This document shows, one piece after another, positions 1 to 9,284 of a stretch of 64,000 bases of DNA. A program made the position numbers and the translations under genes. Source of the stretch: Kribbella steppae. Lineage in GTDB: Bacteria > Actinomycetota > Actinomycetes > Propionibacteriales > Kribbellaceae. The notes under the pieces are model-generated. The model did no database searches and had not been told where the DNA came from. It worked only from the letters and a program-made list of their open reading frames with translations. The stretch's first letter is position 1. Every line of letters begins with the position of its first letter. The stretch is taken from NCBI RefSeq assembly GCF_004342025.1, contig NZ_SLWN01000003.1, forward strand, positions 678,269 to 742,268, written 5' to 3'.

Positions 1-555
1 GTCTGGGCTTGTGGCAAGGGTGCGGTCAGTGCCGGTTCACGGGTGTTGGTCACCGGTGCCGGGGCGATCGGCCTGCTCTGCGTCCAGGTGGCGCGGGCGC
101 TGGGCGCGACCCGGATCGCGGTCTCCGACGTCAATCCCGCACGTCTCGAGACAGCGTCAGAGCTGGGTGCCACTGACGTGATCGATGCCCGTACGGCGAG
201 CTTGGCCGAGCTGGGCTGGTCACCAACGGTGCTGCTGGAGTGCTCGGGACATCCACCCGTCGTCGCCGAGGGAATCCGGGCTCTCGCGGCGGCAGGCCGC
301 GCAGTACTGGTCGGCATGGGCGGTGACGAGCTGCCGTTGCCGCTGTCGTACGTGCAGGAGCATGAGATCGAGGTGACCGGCACCTTCCGCTACGCGAATA
401 CCTGGCCGACGGCGATCGAACTGGTGGCGAGCGGCCGGGTCGACCTGGACAGGCTGGTGACCAGTCGCCACGGGCTGGAGCAGGCACCCGAAGCGTTGGC
501 TGCCTCACGGCAGGATCCAGCTGCGATCAAGGCGATCGTCCATCCCGGGAGCTGA
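1..555 (+). CDS. Zinc-type medium-chain alcohol/polyol dehydrogenase, 3' part only
   Basis: The reading frame is open from base 1 and ends at a TGA, so the N-terminal catalytic GroES-like domain lies outside the window. What remains is the NAD(P)-binding Rossmann half: a GAGAIG glycine loop near the start, an Asp at the end of the second strand (VSDVN), and the usual MDR C-terminal part. The family (sorbitol, xylitol or threonine dehydrogenases) oxidises secondary alcohols. Xylulokinase follows 166 bp downstream, so a polyol-to-ketose step feeding XylB, such as xylitol or D-arabitol to xylulose, is a reasonable inference. The exact substrate cannot be read from this fragment. Confidence 0.8.
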   Translation, partial: VWACGKGAVSAGSRVLVTGAGAIGLLCVQVARALGATRIAVSDVNPARLETASELGATDVIDARTASLAELGWSPTVLLECSGHPPVVAEGIRALAAAGRAVLVGMGGDELPLPLSYVQEHEIEVTGTFRYANTWPTAIELVASGRVDLDRLVTSRHGLEQAPEALAASRQDPAAIKAIVHPGS

Positions 556-721
556 GCGGCCCCGGACCCCGGCCCTCGCCAGGGTCGGACCAGCACCCGC
601 AGCCACACCCGGTCCGGCTGCGGGTGCCGGGCCGCTTGTGGACAACGTCGTACGCGTTCTTTCGCCGGCGGCTAGGGTTGGTTTTCGCTCGCAGGACCGG
701 CGCTGACATGGAGGGACGAAC

Positions 722-2152
722 ATGAGTCAACCCAGGCTGGTCGCCGGTGTGGACTGCTCCACCCAGGCAACCAAGGTCGTCGTGTGCGACGCAGAGACCG
801 GAGCGGTACTGCGGGAAGGCCGCGCACCGCATCCGGACGGGACCCAGGTGGACCCGGCCGAGTGGTGGAAGGCGTGGGAGATCGCGTCCGACGGACTGCT
901 CGACGGGGTCGAGGCGATCTCGATCGGCGGTCAGCAGCACGGCATGGTCTTGCTGGACGAAGCCGGTGAGGTCGTCCACCCGGCGGTGCTCTGGAACGAC
1001 ACTGCGTCCGCTGATGCGACGGTGGAGCTGGTTTCCGAGCTCGGTGGGCCTGGAGCATGGGCCGACGCGGTGGGTTCGGTGCCGGTGCCGAGCTTCACGG
1101 TGACGAAGCTTCGGTGGGTGAGCGGGGCCGCGCCCGATGCGGCCGCTCGGGCTGCGGCCGTCGTACTGCCGCACGACTGGATGACGCACCGGCTGGCCGC
1201 GGATCGGAGCGGGATCTCGGGGATCACGACCGACCGGGGCGATGCTTCGGGGACTGGCTGGTGGTCGCCTGCGACCAACACCTACCGGCCTGATCTGGTC
1301 GAGCGGGCCTTCGGGCGCTCGCTGGAGCTGCCGCGGGTCGCCGGGCCGGCCGAGATCGTCGGGCAGACCGCCGGTGGTGCCGCGCTCGCGGCCGGTACGG
1401 GCGACAACATGGCCGCCGCGCTCGGCCTCGATCTGCAGCCTGGTGACGTCGCCGTTTCGCTGGGCACGAGTGGGACCGCCTTCGCGCGCTCGGATTCACC
1501 GACCGCCGACCCCACCGGACTGGTCGCCGGCTTTGCCGACGCGACCGGGGGATACCTGCCGTTGGTCTGCACGTTGAACGCCGCGCGGGTGATGTCGGCG
1601 ACGGCTCAACTGCTCGGGATGGAGCTGGCGGAGTTCGACGAGGCCGCGCTGGCGTCGTCCGGTAGCCAGGGCCTCGTGCTGCTGCCGTTCCTGGACGGCG
1701 AACGTACGCCGGACCTCCCGCACTCCACCGGCCTCGTCTACGGTCTCACCCGCGCAACGATGCAACCCGCGACGATGGCCCGTGCCGCCGTCGAGGGGCT
1801 GCTGTGCGGCCTGGCCGATGCCGTTGACGCTCTCCGCGCCCAAGGACTCCCGGTCCACCGTGTCCTGCTGCTGGGTGGCGGAGCTCGCTCCCGCGCCGTC
1901 CAAGCCCTGGCCCCAGCCCTCCTCGGCGCCGAGGTCATCCTCCCCGAACCAGCCGAGTACGTCGCCCTCGGCGCCGCCCGCCAAGCCGCCTGGGCCCTCA
2001 CCGGCACCGACACCCCGCCCACCTGGCAGGTCCCGGTAGGCAAACCCGAGCCCTCCACAATGACCGACGCCGAAGCCGCCAAGGTCCGCAGCCTCTACTC
2101 GCACGTCCTCACCAACACCCAGCCCGTCCTCTCCACCCCGTACAACCGGTAG
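722..2152 (+). CDS. xylB: Xylulokinase, FGGY family
   Basis: A 476-residue protein, the usual length for XylB, which phosphorylates D-xylulose to xylulose 5-phosphate for the pentose phosphate pathway. The N-terminus has the FGGY ATPase motif (VAGVDCSTQATK); SIGGQQHGMV and LWNDT match sugar-kinase motifs; the second half has GDNMAAALG, VSLGTSGTAF and the C-terminal LLGGGARS adenosine motif. A GGAGGGA ribosome site precedes the ATG. The dehydrogenase upstream supports a polyol/xylose role. A related ketose kinase (for example ribulokinase-like) is the main alternative, but the motifs favour XylB. Confidence 0.9.
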   Translation: MSQPRLVAGVDCSTQATKVVVCDAETGAVLREGRAPHPDGTQVDPAEWWKAWEIASDGLLDGVEAISIGGQQHGMVLLDEAGEVVHPAVLWNDTASADATVELVSELGGPGAWADAVGSVPVPSFTVTKLRWVSGAAPDAAARAAAVVLPHDWMTHRLAADRSGISGITTDRGDASGTGWWSPATNTYRPDLVERAFGRSLELPRVAGPAEIVGQTAGGAALAAGTGDNMAAALGLDLQPGDVAVSLGTSGTAFARSDSPTADPTGLVAGFADATGGYLPLVCTLNAARVMSATAQLLGMELAEFDEAALASSGSQGLVLLPFLDGERTPDLPHSTGLVYGLTRATMQPATMARAAVEGLLCGLADAVDALRAQGLPVHRVLLLGGGARSRAVQALAPALLGAEVILPEPAEYVALGAARQAAWALTGTDTPPTWQVPVGKPEPSTMTDAEAAKVRSLYSHVLTNTQPVLSTPYNR

Positions 2153-2191
2153 GGCGAGGAGCCGGGCGGCGGGTCGGCGCGTCTGACCAGC

Positions 2192-2662
2192 GTGGAAGAG
2201 CGTGAGCGGACCGCAGCCCGTCCCGAGGAGCCATCGCGTGCTCGGGCCAAGCGGCAGTGGCGAGTTGCGCCCGATGGCGTGATGTTCGTGTTCGTGGCGG
2301 TGATGATCGCCGGGGTCGGGTACGCCGAGATCGACGACAACCGGGTGCTGGAGCGGCGGGGTGAGGTCGTGGCCGCCATCGTGGTGCACGAGGAGACCGG
2401 CCGTAGCCCGCTGATCGAGGTTCGGTTCGTGACTCGCGACGGGCGGACGGTCGAGACCACCACCGAGAACTACCAGGAGGCCGAGGTCGGCAAGACCATC
2501 CAGCTGATCTACGACCCGCTGGATCCCACCCGGCTGCAGTCCACCGACTGGGGCTACGACAACCGGACCCCAGCGATCGCCTTCGGTGGTGGCGCTCTGG
2601 CAGCTCTGATCGTCGCCTTGTCCAGGTTCTGGAGCCGGCCGGACGAACCACCGACCGCCTAG
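2192..2662 (+). CDS. DUF3592-like membrane protein
   Basis: A 156-residue protein with a GTG start. A charged N-terminus is followed by one membrane segment (about residues 30-46, VMFVFVAVMIAGVGY), a soluble beta-rich stretch ending in a YDPLDP motif typical of DUF3592-like proteins, and a second membrane segment near the C-terminus (AIAFGGGALAALIVAL). The function of the family is unknown. It converges on the histidine kinase gene with a 4-bp overlap and stands alone after xylB. No catalytic residues are evident. Confidence 0.7.
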   Translation: MEERERTAARPEEPSRARAKRQWRVAPDGVMFVFVAVMIAGVGYAEIDDNRVLERRGEVVAAIVVHEETGRSPLIEVRFVTRDGRTVETTTENYQEAEVGKTIQLIYDPLDPTRLQSTDWGYDNRTPAIAFGGGALAALIVALSRFWSRPDEPPTA

Positions 2663-3918
2663 AGCCGGGGGCCGAGGGGGTCTTCGTCGGGCGGGGCGGG
2701 CGCGCGGCGGGTGGTGTTGGTGAGGGAGCGTTCGGGGAGCCACAGGACGAAGGTGCTGCCTACGCCCACCTCGGAGTGCAGGGCGACGGTGCCACCGTGG
2801 GATTCGGCGATCTGGCGGACGATGGCGAGGCCCAGGCCGGCGCGGCGTTGGCCGGTGGACGGGACGGTGGCCGGGGACTGCCGCTGACCGGAGCGGAAGA
2901 AGCGGTCGAAGACGCGGTCGGCGTCCTCGGCGGCGATGCCGGGACCTTCGTCGCGAACGGCGATCCAGGCCCAGCCGTTACGGCTTCCCACGGCCAGCAC
3001 CAGCTCGCTTCCACCGCGAGCGAGCCGGACCGCGTTCGAGAGCAGGTTGTCGACCGCCCGCCGGAGCGCCGATGCGTCCCCGGCCGCGGTCGGTCCCGGC
3101 GACAGGCGTCGTACGACGTGAAGCTCGCGATCGGCCGCGAGGAGTTGGTACTCCTCGGCCGCCTCGCCGGCGATCGCGGCCAGGTCCACATCCGCGTCGA
3201 CGAACGCCGGAGAGGAACGGCGGGCGGATGCCAGCAGGTCCTCGACCAACCTGGTCATCCGCTGGATCGCGCGGCTCACGATCGCGGTCGCCTGGGCCCG
3301 GTCGTCGGGCGTGGTGTCATCGTGCGCGAGTACGGCGTCCACGTTCGCCTGGATCACCGCGAGTGGATTGCGCAGCTCGTGCGACGCGTCGTCCACCAGT
3401 TGCCGCTGGGACACGAACGCGGACTCGAGCCGGCCGAGCATGTCGTCGACGGTGTCGGCCAGAGTCTTCAGCTCGTCTCGCGGTCCGTCGAGGGCGATCC
3501 GGCGGGACAGGTCGGTCGCCGAGATCTCCTGGGCCGTCGTGGTGATCTGCCGGACCGGCCGGAGCGCCCGGCCGGACAACCACCAGCCGGTACCGAGGCT
3601 GACCAGGAAGAGGCCGGCCATGCCCGCGGCCGAGTAGTTCCGCAGGCTCTGCAGGGTCTGGTAGTTGACCGCGGACTGGAGGCTGGAGATCTCCGCGGCC
3701 TGGATCACCTGGCCCGGCTTGAGATGGAGGTTGCCCGCCTGATCCTTGTAGTACTTCTTGACCTCGATCTGGTCCAGCGGCTTGGGGTCGAGGATCTGTG
3801 ACAGGGCGACGTACACGCCGCCGAGCAGGAGCGCCGACAACGCGATCAGTACGGCCGAATACGTCAGCGTGAGCCGGAACCGGATCGTCTGGGTCCACGG
3901 CGGGAGCTTGATCTTCAC
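2659..3918 (-). CDS. Sensor histidine kinase with HAMP domain
   Basis: A 419-residue membrane sensor. Two membrane segments (about 15-40 and 95-115) flank an extracytoplasmic stretch of roughly 55 residues. A HAMP linker follows, then the H-box with phospho-acceptor His180 (DDASHELRNPL), the N-box (DNLLSNAV), G1 (DEGPGIA) and G2 (GLGLAIV). It overlaps the upstream response regulator gene by 4 bp (ATGA), so the two are translationally coupled and form a cognate pair. The signal is unknown; the short sensor loop gives no ligand clue. Confidence 0.93.
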   Translation of the reverse strand: MKIKLPPWTQTIRFRLTLTYSAVLIALSALLLGGVYVALSQILDPKPLDQIEVKKYYKDQAGNLHLKPGQVIQAAEISSLQSAVNYQTLQSLRNYSAAGMAGLFLVSLGTGWWLSGRALRPVRQITTTAQEISATDLSRRIALDGPRDELKTLADTVDDMLGRLESAFVSQRQLVDDASHELRNPLAVIQANVDAVLAHDDTTPDDRAQATAIVSRAIQRMTRLVEDLLASARRSSPAFVDADVDLAAIAGEAAEEYQLLAADRELHVVRRLSPGPTAAGDASALRRAVDNLLSNAVRLARGGSELVLAVGSRNGWAWIAVRDEGPGIAAEDADRVFDRFFRSGQRQSPATVPSTGQRRAGLGLAIVRQIAESHGGTVALHSEVGVGSTFVLWLPERSLTNTTRRAPAPPDEDPLGPRL

Positions 3919-4607
3919 GTGTCACCTCTGAGCCGGTAGCCCCGGCCGATCACTGTTTCCAGGACGGGGTCCTCGCCGTCCTGGGTGAGTTTGCGGCGCA
4001 GCGTGCCGACGGTCACCCGGACGCTCTGGGTGAACGGGTCGGCGTTCTCGTCCCAGACGTGCTCGAGTAGTTCCTCGGCCGAGACGACGTGTCCGGGTCG
4101 GGACATCAGATACCGCAGTACGCCGAATTCCTTCAACGTCAAGGGAAGTTCGCGGCCGGACCGGGTCGCGAGGTGGCGGGACGAGTCGAGCACGAGGTCG
4201 CCGACATGCAGCTGCGTGCTGCCATTGGTGACGTCACGGCGGAGCAGGGCGCGGATCCGGGCGAGCAGCTCGACCAGGGCGAACGGCTTGGTCAGGTAGT
4301 CGTCCGCACCTTCGTCGAGCCCGCGGACCCGGTCCGCCAGCGATGCGCGCGCGGTGAGCATCAGCACCCGCAGCTCCCGGCCGGACGCCACCTCGATCTC
4401 ACCCCGGCGTACGGCGCGGCAGAGGTCGAGGCCGCTGGTGTCGGGCAGCGTGATGTCGAGGATCGCCAGGTCGTACGCCGTGGTCGCAAGCTTCTCCATC
4501 GCCTCTTCACCGGTCGTCGCCGTGTCCACGGCATAGCCGGCCCGGCCGAGTCCGGAGCGCAGCGCGCTGACCAGGCCTTCCTCGTCCTCCACCACCAGTA
4601 GTCGCAC
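3915..4607 (-). CDS. OmpR/PhoB-type response regulator
   Basis: A 230-residue DNA-binding regulator. The receiver domain starts at once (RLLVVEDEE) with phospho-acceptor Asp51 (LAILDITLP) and conserved Lys (DDYLTKPF); the C-terminal half is a winged helix of the OmpR class (LTLKEFGVLRYLM, VTVGTLRRKL). A longer in-frame extension exists upstream, but the domain begins directly at GTG 4607, so this start was chosen. The partner kinase follows with a 4-bp overlap. The divergently transcribed secreted protein at 4731 is a plausible target because only 123 bp separate the starts. Confidence 0.92.
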   Translation of the reverse strand: MRLLVVEDEEGLVSALRSGLGRAGYAVDTATTGEEAMEKLATTAYDLAILDITLPDTSGLDLCRAVRRGEIEVASGRELRVLMLTARASLADRVRGLDEGADDYLTKPFALVELLARIRALLRRDVTNGSTQLHVGDLVLDSSRHLATRSGRELPLTLKEFGVLRYLMSRPGHVVSAEELLEHVWDENADPFTQSVRVTVGTLRRKLTQDGEDPVLETVIGRGYRLRGDT

Positions 4608-4730
4608 GAGACCAAGGTAGCCGGACCGACCGGGTCGTCCAGCCTGCTCTTTCGGTGGACTTTCGCTCTGCTTTCCGGTCGTTTTCGCACTCCTTTGATG
4701 GTCTGGGGCCAATCGATCGAAGGAGATTTG

Positions 4731-5054
4731 ATGAACGTCCCAGGTAAACGGCTCATTCTCGGTGCGGCGGTTGCGGTGGCGGCACTCGGCGTCGGCGGGG
4801 TCGCGTACGCGGCGGCCGACGACCCGGCTCCTGAGCAGGGTTACGTGACCATCGAGGACGGCGCCACCACGCCGTCGCCCGGCAACACCCAGCAGCAGAG
4901 CGGGACCCGGGGTGACTGCCCGGAGAAGAACGGCCAGGGCCAGGGTCAGGGCGAAGGCCAGGGCGAGGCGCAGCCGTCGCAGCTGCAGACTCAGCCGTCG
5001 CAGCCGCAGACGCAGCCCGAGCAGACCCAGCCGGACGCGGCCGAGAACGCATGA
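4731..5054 (+). CDS. Secreted Gln-rich low-complexity protein
   Basis: A 107-residue product with a Sec-type signal peptide: a short basic start, a hydrophobic core of Ala, Val and Gly, and a likely AYA-A cleavage site. The mature part is disordered, with GQGQ/GEGQ repeats followed by QPSQ/QTQP repeats. No catalytic domain is visible. AAGGAG lies 7 nt before ATG 4731, which decides this start over an in-frame ATG at 4695. It is divergent from the two-component operon, as small periplasmic sensors or regulated secreted proteins often are. Function unknown. Confidence 0.75.
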   Translation: MNVPGKRLILGAAVAVAALGVGGVAYAAADDPAPEQGYVTIEDGATTPSPGNTQQQSGTRGDCPEKNGQGQGQGEGQGEAQPSQLQTQPSQPQTQPEQTQPDAAENA

Positions 5055-5218
5055 CAACCCCGGACCCATCCACCCCGGCCCGGGGCGTCGCAAGGCCCCC
5101 GGCGCCGCCCAGCCCCCAGCCCCACGCGGCGCTGGGGGCGGGGAGTGGGGCGAGGCATTCCGGCCCCGATGCGCCGGGGTGGCCGCCGTCTGGTTCGAGT
5201 AATCACGTGGAGGTAGGT

Positions 5219-6241
5219 GTGGAGAGGCATTCGGAGGCGCGGCGGGAGCTGGGGGTTTCGTCGGCTCTGCTGGAACATGCGCTGTTCGAGGTGAAGCGGG
5301 TCGTCGTCGGCCAGGACCACCTGGTCGAGCGGATGCTGGTCGGGCTGCTGGCCCGCGGGCACTGCCTGCTGGAGGGTGTGCCCGGCGTTGCGAAGACGTT
5401 GGCGGTCCGGACGCTGGCCGAGGTGATCAGCGGTCAGTTCTCGCGGCTGCAGTTCACGCCGGACCTGGTACCGGGCGACATCATGGGTACGCGGATCTGG
5501 CGGCCGTCGGCGGAGGGGTTCGACACCGAGCTCGGCCCGGTGTTCGCCAACCTCGTGCTGGCGGACGAGATCAACCGTGCACCGGCCAAGGTGCAGTCGG
5601 CGTTGCTCGAGGCAATGGCCGAGAACCAGGTCAGCATCGGTGGCACCAGCTACCGGCTGCCCGAACCGTTCCTGGTCCTGGCGACCCAGAACCCGATCGA
5701 GTCCGACGGTGTGTACGCACTGCCCGAGGCGCAGCGGGACCGGTTCCTGCTGAAGATCACGGTGGACTACCCGAGCCCGCTCGAGGAACTCACCATTCTG
5801 CAGCGGATGAGCGCACACCGGCCGCACGCGAACGCCGTACTGACCCCGGATGAGGTCGCTCAGTTGCAGGCGGCAACGGAAGAGGTGTTTGTGCACAACG
5901 CGGTCGCGGAGTACGTCGTACGCCTCGTGCATGCGACCCGGGTGCCGCAGCAGTACGGCATCAACGACCTGCAAGGCGTGCTGGAGTTCGGCGCGAGCCC
6001 ACGGGCCACGCTGGGTCTGGTCGCCGCCGGGCGGGCGCTGGCGTTGCTGCGCGGCCGGGACTACGTCCTGCCTGCTGATGTGTACGACGTCGCCCTCGAC
6101 GTGATGGCGCATCGTCTTGTCCTCACCTTCGACGCCCTCGCCGACGGTGTCGACCCGCGCGCCGTGATCTCACGCATCCTGCACACCATCGAGCAACCGC
6201 ACGTCGTCCCCGCTGACGACGCCCAGGGGTCAGCAGCATGA
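5219..6241 (+). CDS. MoxR-family AAA+ ATPase
   Basis: A 340-residue AAA+ chaperone-like ATPase of the MoxR/RavA group. Walker A is GVPGVAKT, Walker B LADEINRA, sensor 1 ATQNPIE, followed by the lid domain. In-frame ATG 5051 would add 56 disordered Pro-rich residues; GTG 5219 has GGAGG 5 nt upstream and starts at the family's usual N-terminus, so it is preferred. MoxR proteins remodel or activate VWA-domain partners, and here DUF58 and VWA genes follow in the same direction. Confidence 0.92.
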   Translation: MERHSEARRELGVSSALLEHALFEVKRVVVGQDHLVERMLVGLLARGHCLLEGVPGVAKTLAVRTLAEVISGQFSRLQFTPDLVPGDIMGTRIWRPSAEGFDTELGPVFANLVLADEINRAPAKVQSALLEAMAENQVSIGGTSYRLPEPFLVLATQNPIESDGVYALPEAQRDRFLLKITVDYPSPLEELTILQRMSAHRPHANAVLTPDEVAQLQAATEEVFVHNAVAEYVVRLVHATRVPQQYGINDLQGVLEFGASPRATLGLVAAGRALALLRGRDYVLPADVYDVALDVMAHRLVLTFDALADGVDPRAVISRILHTIEQPHVVPADDAQGSAA

Positions 6242-6317
6242 ACGAGCGGAGCGAGTTCATCATCAAGCACAGGATGACTCGTGCCTCATCCGCGCCCGGA
6301 GCGAAGCGAGGACGTGG

Positions 6318-7262
6318 ATGAGTCCATCAGGCCCGGACCTGTTGGCCGGGCGGGAGCGGGCACTGCGGACACTGGAGCTTTCGGTCAAGCGGAAGCTGGA
6401 AGGCCTGCTGCACGGCGAGATCACCGGCCTGCGGAGCGGTCCGGGCAGCGAACCCAACGAGGCTCGGCTGTACCAGGCCGGCCAGGACGACGTCCGCCGG
6501 ATGGACTGGAACGTCACGGCTCGCTCGCTCGAGCCACACGTCCGGGCGCCGCTGGCCGAGCGGGAGCTGGAGATCTGGGCGTTGCTCGACGCATCGGCCA
6601 GCATGGACTTCGGTACCGCGCTCAGCGAGAAGCGGGATCTCGCCATCGCCGTCGTCGGGGCGGTCGGCCTGCTCGCCGACCGGCCCGGCAACCGGCTCGG
6701 CGTCCGCATCGCCGTCGGTGACCAGCTGTCCCGGGTCCCCGACGTCGGTGGGGCCGCAGCGCTTCGCCGTACCCTTCGAACACTGTTGTCGTTGCCTAGG
6801 GCAACTCCCGGGGAACATCCCGCCGTACCACTCGGCACGGCGATCACCCGCTTCAACCGGGAGCACCCACGACCCGGTCTGCGAGTGGTCGTCTCGGACT
6901 TCCACGACGAGTCCTGGGCGGACCCGCTACGGCGGCTGGCCGCGCGGCACGAAGTGATCGCCGTCGAGGTCCTGGATCCGCGCGAGCTCGAGCTCCCCGA
7001 GGTCGGCCTGCTCACGCTGGTCGACCCGGAGACCGGCCGGCGACGCGAGGTGCAGACGAGCAGCCGGAAACTGCGCCGGAGGTACGCCGACGCGATGAGA
7101 ACCAGACGTGAACAGACCACTCGTGACATCCGGGCCGCCGGGGCGGCGCACCTCGTCCTGCGGACCGACACCGACTGGGTCCGCGACGTGGCCGCTTTCG
7201 CCACCGCTCGCCGCCGCGCGAGCGTCCGCCGGAACCCGATGGGAAGGACCGGTATCCGATGA
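6318..7262 (+). CDS. DUF58 domain protein
   Basis: A 314-residue protein of the DUF58 family, normally encoded beside MoxR and VWA proteins. It has the GLRSGPGSEPNEARLYQAGDD-type core in pieces (GxGxE..., DDVRRMDWNVTARS) and a degenerate VWA fold: WALLDASASMDFG resembles a MIDAS DxSxS motif. Its stop overlaps the start of the VWA gene by 4 bp (ATGA). Unlike many DUF58 proteins it has no obvious N-terminal membrane pair. The role is inferred as assembly or regulation of a membrane complex with MoxR. Confidence 0.85.
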   Translation: MSPSGPDLLAGRERALRTLELSVKRKLEGLLHGEITGLRSGPGSEPNEARLYQAGQDDVRRMDWNVTARSLEPHVRAPLAERELEIWALLDASASMDFGTALSEKRDLAIAVVGAVGLLADRPGNRLGVRIAVGDQLSRVPDVGGAAALRRTLRTLLSLPRATPGEHPAVPLGTAITRFNREHPRPGLRVVVSDFHDESWADPLRRLAARHEVIAVEVLDPRELELPEVGLLTLVDPETGRRREVQTSSRKLRRRYADAMRTRREQTTRDIRAAGAAHLVLRTDTDWVRDVAAFATARRRASVRRNPMGRTGIR

Positions 7263-8197
7263 GATTCGAGCAACCCCTGTGGCTCTGGCTGCTGGTGCTG
7301 GTCGTGGCGCTGGTCGCCGCGTACCTGGTCGCCCAGCGCCGCCGCAGCAAGTACGCCGTTCGGTTCGCGACCCTGCCGATGCTGGAGAAGGTCGCGCCGA
7401 AGCGCCCCGGCTGGCGCCGGCACGCGCCGGCCGTCGCGTTCCTGGCCGCACTGACCGTGCTGACGATCGCGATCGCCCGGCCGGTCGCCGACATCCGGGT
7501 TCCGCGCGAACGCGCGACCATCGTGGTCGCGATGGACGTCTCCAACTCGATGGCCGCGACCGATGTCGCGCCGAACCGGTTCGAGGTGGCCCAGCAGGCC
7601 GCGGTCGAGTTCGTCCAGGAACTGCCGGACAAGTTCAACGTCGGCCTGGTCTCGTTCGCCCGGAGCGCGACCGTGGTCGCACCGCCGAGCACCAACCACC
7701 AGGCCACCGTGGACGCGATCAACAGCCTCGAACTGACCGACAGCACCGCGATCGGCGACGCCGTCCTGACCAGCCTGCAGGCGGTCCGCACGATCGACCC
7801 GGAGGATCCACCGCCGAGCCGGATCGTGCTGCTGTCCGACGGCGGAAACACCTCCGGCAGCCCGATCGACGAAGCCGCCGACGCCGCGGTCCAAGCCGGC
7901 GTACCGGTCTCGACGATCGCCTACGGGACCGCCGAGGGCACTGTGAACATCGAAGGCCGGGACATCCCGGTCCCCGCGGACACCGAGGCGTTGCAGAGTC
8001 TCGCCGACGCGACCAGCGGCGAGGCCTATGCCGCCGAGAGCGACGAGCAGTTGCGCGACGTCTACTCCGACCTCCAGTCGTCGATCGGCTGGACCACCGA
8101 ACCACGCGAGATCACCAACCTGGTGGCGGGAATCGCCCTGGTCGCAGCACTGCTGGCCGCGTTGGCCTCACTGCTGTGGTTCTCGCGCCTCCCTTGA
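7259..8197 (+). CDS. BatA-like VWA domain membrane protein
   Basis: A 312-residue protein with the topology of BatA/BatB-like aerotolerance proteins: an N-terminal membrane segment ([17 protein letters not shown]), a second one near residue 60, a VWA domain with a complete MIDAS (DVSNS, then conserved Thr and Asp), and a C-terminal membrane helix ([17 protein letters not shown]). It is translationally coupled to the DUF58 gene and completes a MoxR-DUF58-VWA operon. VWA proteins bind metal-dependent partners. The physiological partner in actinomycetes is not established. Confidence 0.88.
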   Translation: MRFEQPLWLWLLVLVVALVAAYLVAQRRRSKYAVRFATLPMLEKVAPKRPGWRRHAPAVAFLAALTVLTIAIARPVADIRVPRERATIVVAMDVSNSMAATDVAPNRFEVAQQAAVEFVQELPDKFNVGLVSFARSATVVAPPSTNHQATVDAINSLELTDSTAIGDAVLTSLQAVRTIDPEDPPPSRIVLLSDGGNTSGSPIDEAADAAVQAGVPVSTIAYGTAEGTVNIEGRDIPVPADTEALQSLADATSGEAYAAESDEQLRDVYSDLQSSIGWTTEPREITNLVAGIALVAALLAALASLLWFSRLP

Positions 8198-8234
8198 GCC
8201 GTACAGCGCATTCCTGGCTGTGAAGGAGCCTTCG

Positions 8235-9167
8235 ATGAGCCCTCATCTCGGTCACCCGTTCCGCGGGCCGCACTATGCGCCCGGTCCACCCCCTGCGGCG
8301 CCGATACCTGGCTCGGAACCGCCGTACCCCTTCTCCGTCACCCCGGCCTCCGCTGGGTCGGCACCCCCCTCTCCGGCCGCGGCACCTCAGGCCGGGGTGA
8401 CGGTCTCACCAGCACGTACTTCGGCACGCCGCGGCCGGATCCTGGTCGCGAGCGTCGCTCTGTCGATCGTGGCCGGCGGGCTGGCCGGAGCGGTGACGGG
8501 ATCGCGTGATCCCGAGTCCGCGGCGGTCGAACTGCCCCAGGCGGGCGCGCCACCCGCGGCCGCCCAGGGCTCGATCACCGCCGCGGCGGCGAGTGTGCTG
8601 CCCGGTGTGGTCTCGGTCCGGGCCGGCCGGGCGACCGGGTCCGGGTTTGCGATCGACCAGCAAGGTCACGTGGTCACCAACGCACACGTGGTGGAAGGAG
8701 CGAGCGATGTCTCGCTGGTCCTGTCGAACGGCCGCCGCGTCGACGCCGAGATCATCGGGGCGGACGAGGACAACGACCTCGCCGTACTCCAGGTCTCGGC
8801 TTCCGACGCCGAGGGACTGCGTGCGCTCACGCTCGGCCGGTCCGCACAGCTGCGGGTCGGCGACCCGGTGCTGGCCGTCGGCTCACCGCTCGGGCTGGAG
8901 GGAACGGTGACCGCCGGCATCGTCAGCGCGGTCGACCGGCAGGCGCGGTTCGGCGACAACGGCAACCGCCAGTCGGCGATCCAGACCGATGCCGCGATCA
9001 ACCCGGGCAACTCCGGTGGCCCGCTGGTCAACGCCGCCGGTCAGGTGGTCGGCGTCAACACCGCCATCGCCACCCTCAGCAGCAGTTCCCGCACCGGCAA
9101 CATCGGCATCGGCTTCGCCATCCCGGTCGACCGGATGAAGACGATCGTCGAGGGCCTGATCAACTGA
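8235..9167 (+). CDS. HtrA/DegP-like membrane-anchored serine protease without PDZ
   Basis: A 310-residue S1C trypsin-like protease. A Pro-rich cytoplasmic N-terminus (about 70 residues) precedes one membrane helix ([19 protein letters not shown]) and an extracytoplasmic protease domain with catalytic His151 (TNAHVVEG), Asp181 (DNDLAVL) and Ser260 (NPGNSGGPL). Actinomycete HtrA-like proteins usually continue into a C-terminal PDZ domain; this one stops directly after the protease fold ([10 protein letters not shown]). AAGGAG precedes ATG 8235. Expected role: quality control of exported proteins. It lies 37 bp after the VWA gene and may be cotranscribed with it. Confidence 0.9.
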   Translation: MSPHLGHPFRGPHYAPGPPPAAPIPGSEPPYPFSVTPASAGSAPPSPAAAPQAGVTVSPARTSARRGRILVASVALSIVAGGLAGAVTGSRDPESAAVELPQAGAPPAAAQGSITAAAASVLPGVVSVRAGRATGSGFAIDQQGHVVTNAHVVEGASDVSLVLSNGRRVDAEIIGADEDNDLAVLQVSASDAEGLRALTLGRSAQLRVGDPVLAVGSPLGLEGTVTAGIVSAVDRQARFGDNGNRQSAIQTDAAINPGNSGGPLVNAAGQVVGVNTAIATLSSSSRTGNIGIGFAIPVDRMKTIVEGLIN

Positions 9168-9182
9168 TTGCGGATCTCCAGC

Positions 9183-9248
9183 CCATCACAATCGCCCCGG
9201 CCGCGGCCGGCTGAGCGTGGTGCCACCGCGTCGCCGCGGTTGTGATGG
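9183..9248. terminator. Long inverted repeat after the protease gene
   Basis: Nine-base arms CCATCACAA and TTGTGATGG match perfectly and enclose a very GC-rich 48-base interior that contains a self-complementary GGCCGCGGCC block. It lies between two rightward genes. It may work as a rho-independent-like transcription barrier, although no T-tract follows. Confidence 0.35.
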
Positions 9249-9284
9249 CCTGGCGGTCCGGCACCCACCCTCTAGAGTTGGTGG

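Noticed and set aside
3915..5093. A 392-codon version of the response regulator
   Set aside because: The extra N-terminal 162 codons are antisense to the Gln-rich protein gene and are repetitive; the receiver domain begins exactly at GTG 4607.
5051..5218. Extended MoxR start at ATG 5051
   Set aside because: It adds 56 disordered Pro/Ala residues; GTG 5219 has GGAGG at proper distance and the family N-terminus.
6242..6317. Small gene between MoxR and DUF58
   Set aside because: The 76 bases hold GAGCGGAGCGAG and GGAGCGAAGCGAGG, a common actinomycete intergenic sequence type, and no start/stop pair of useful length.
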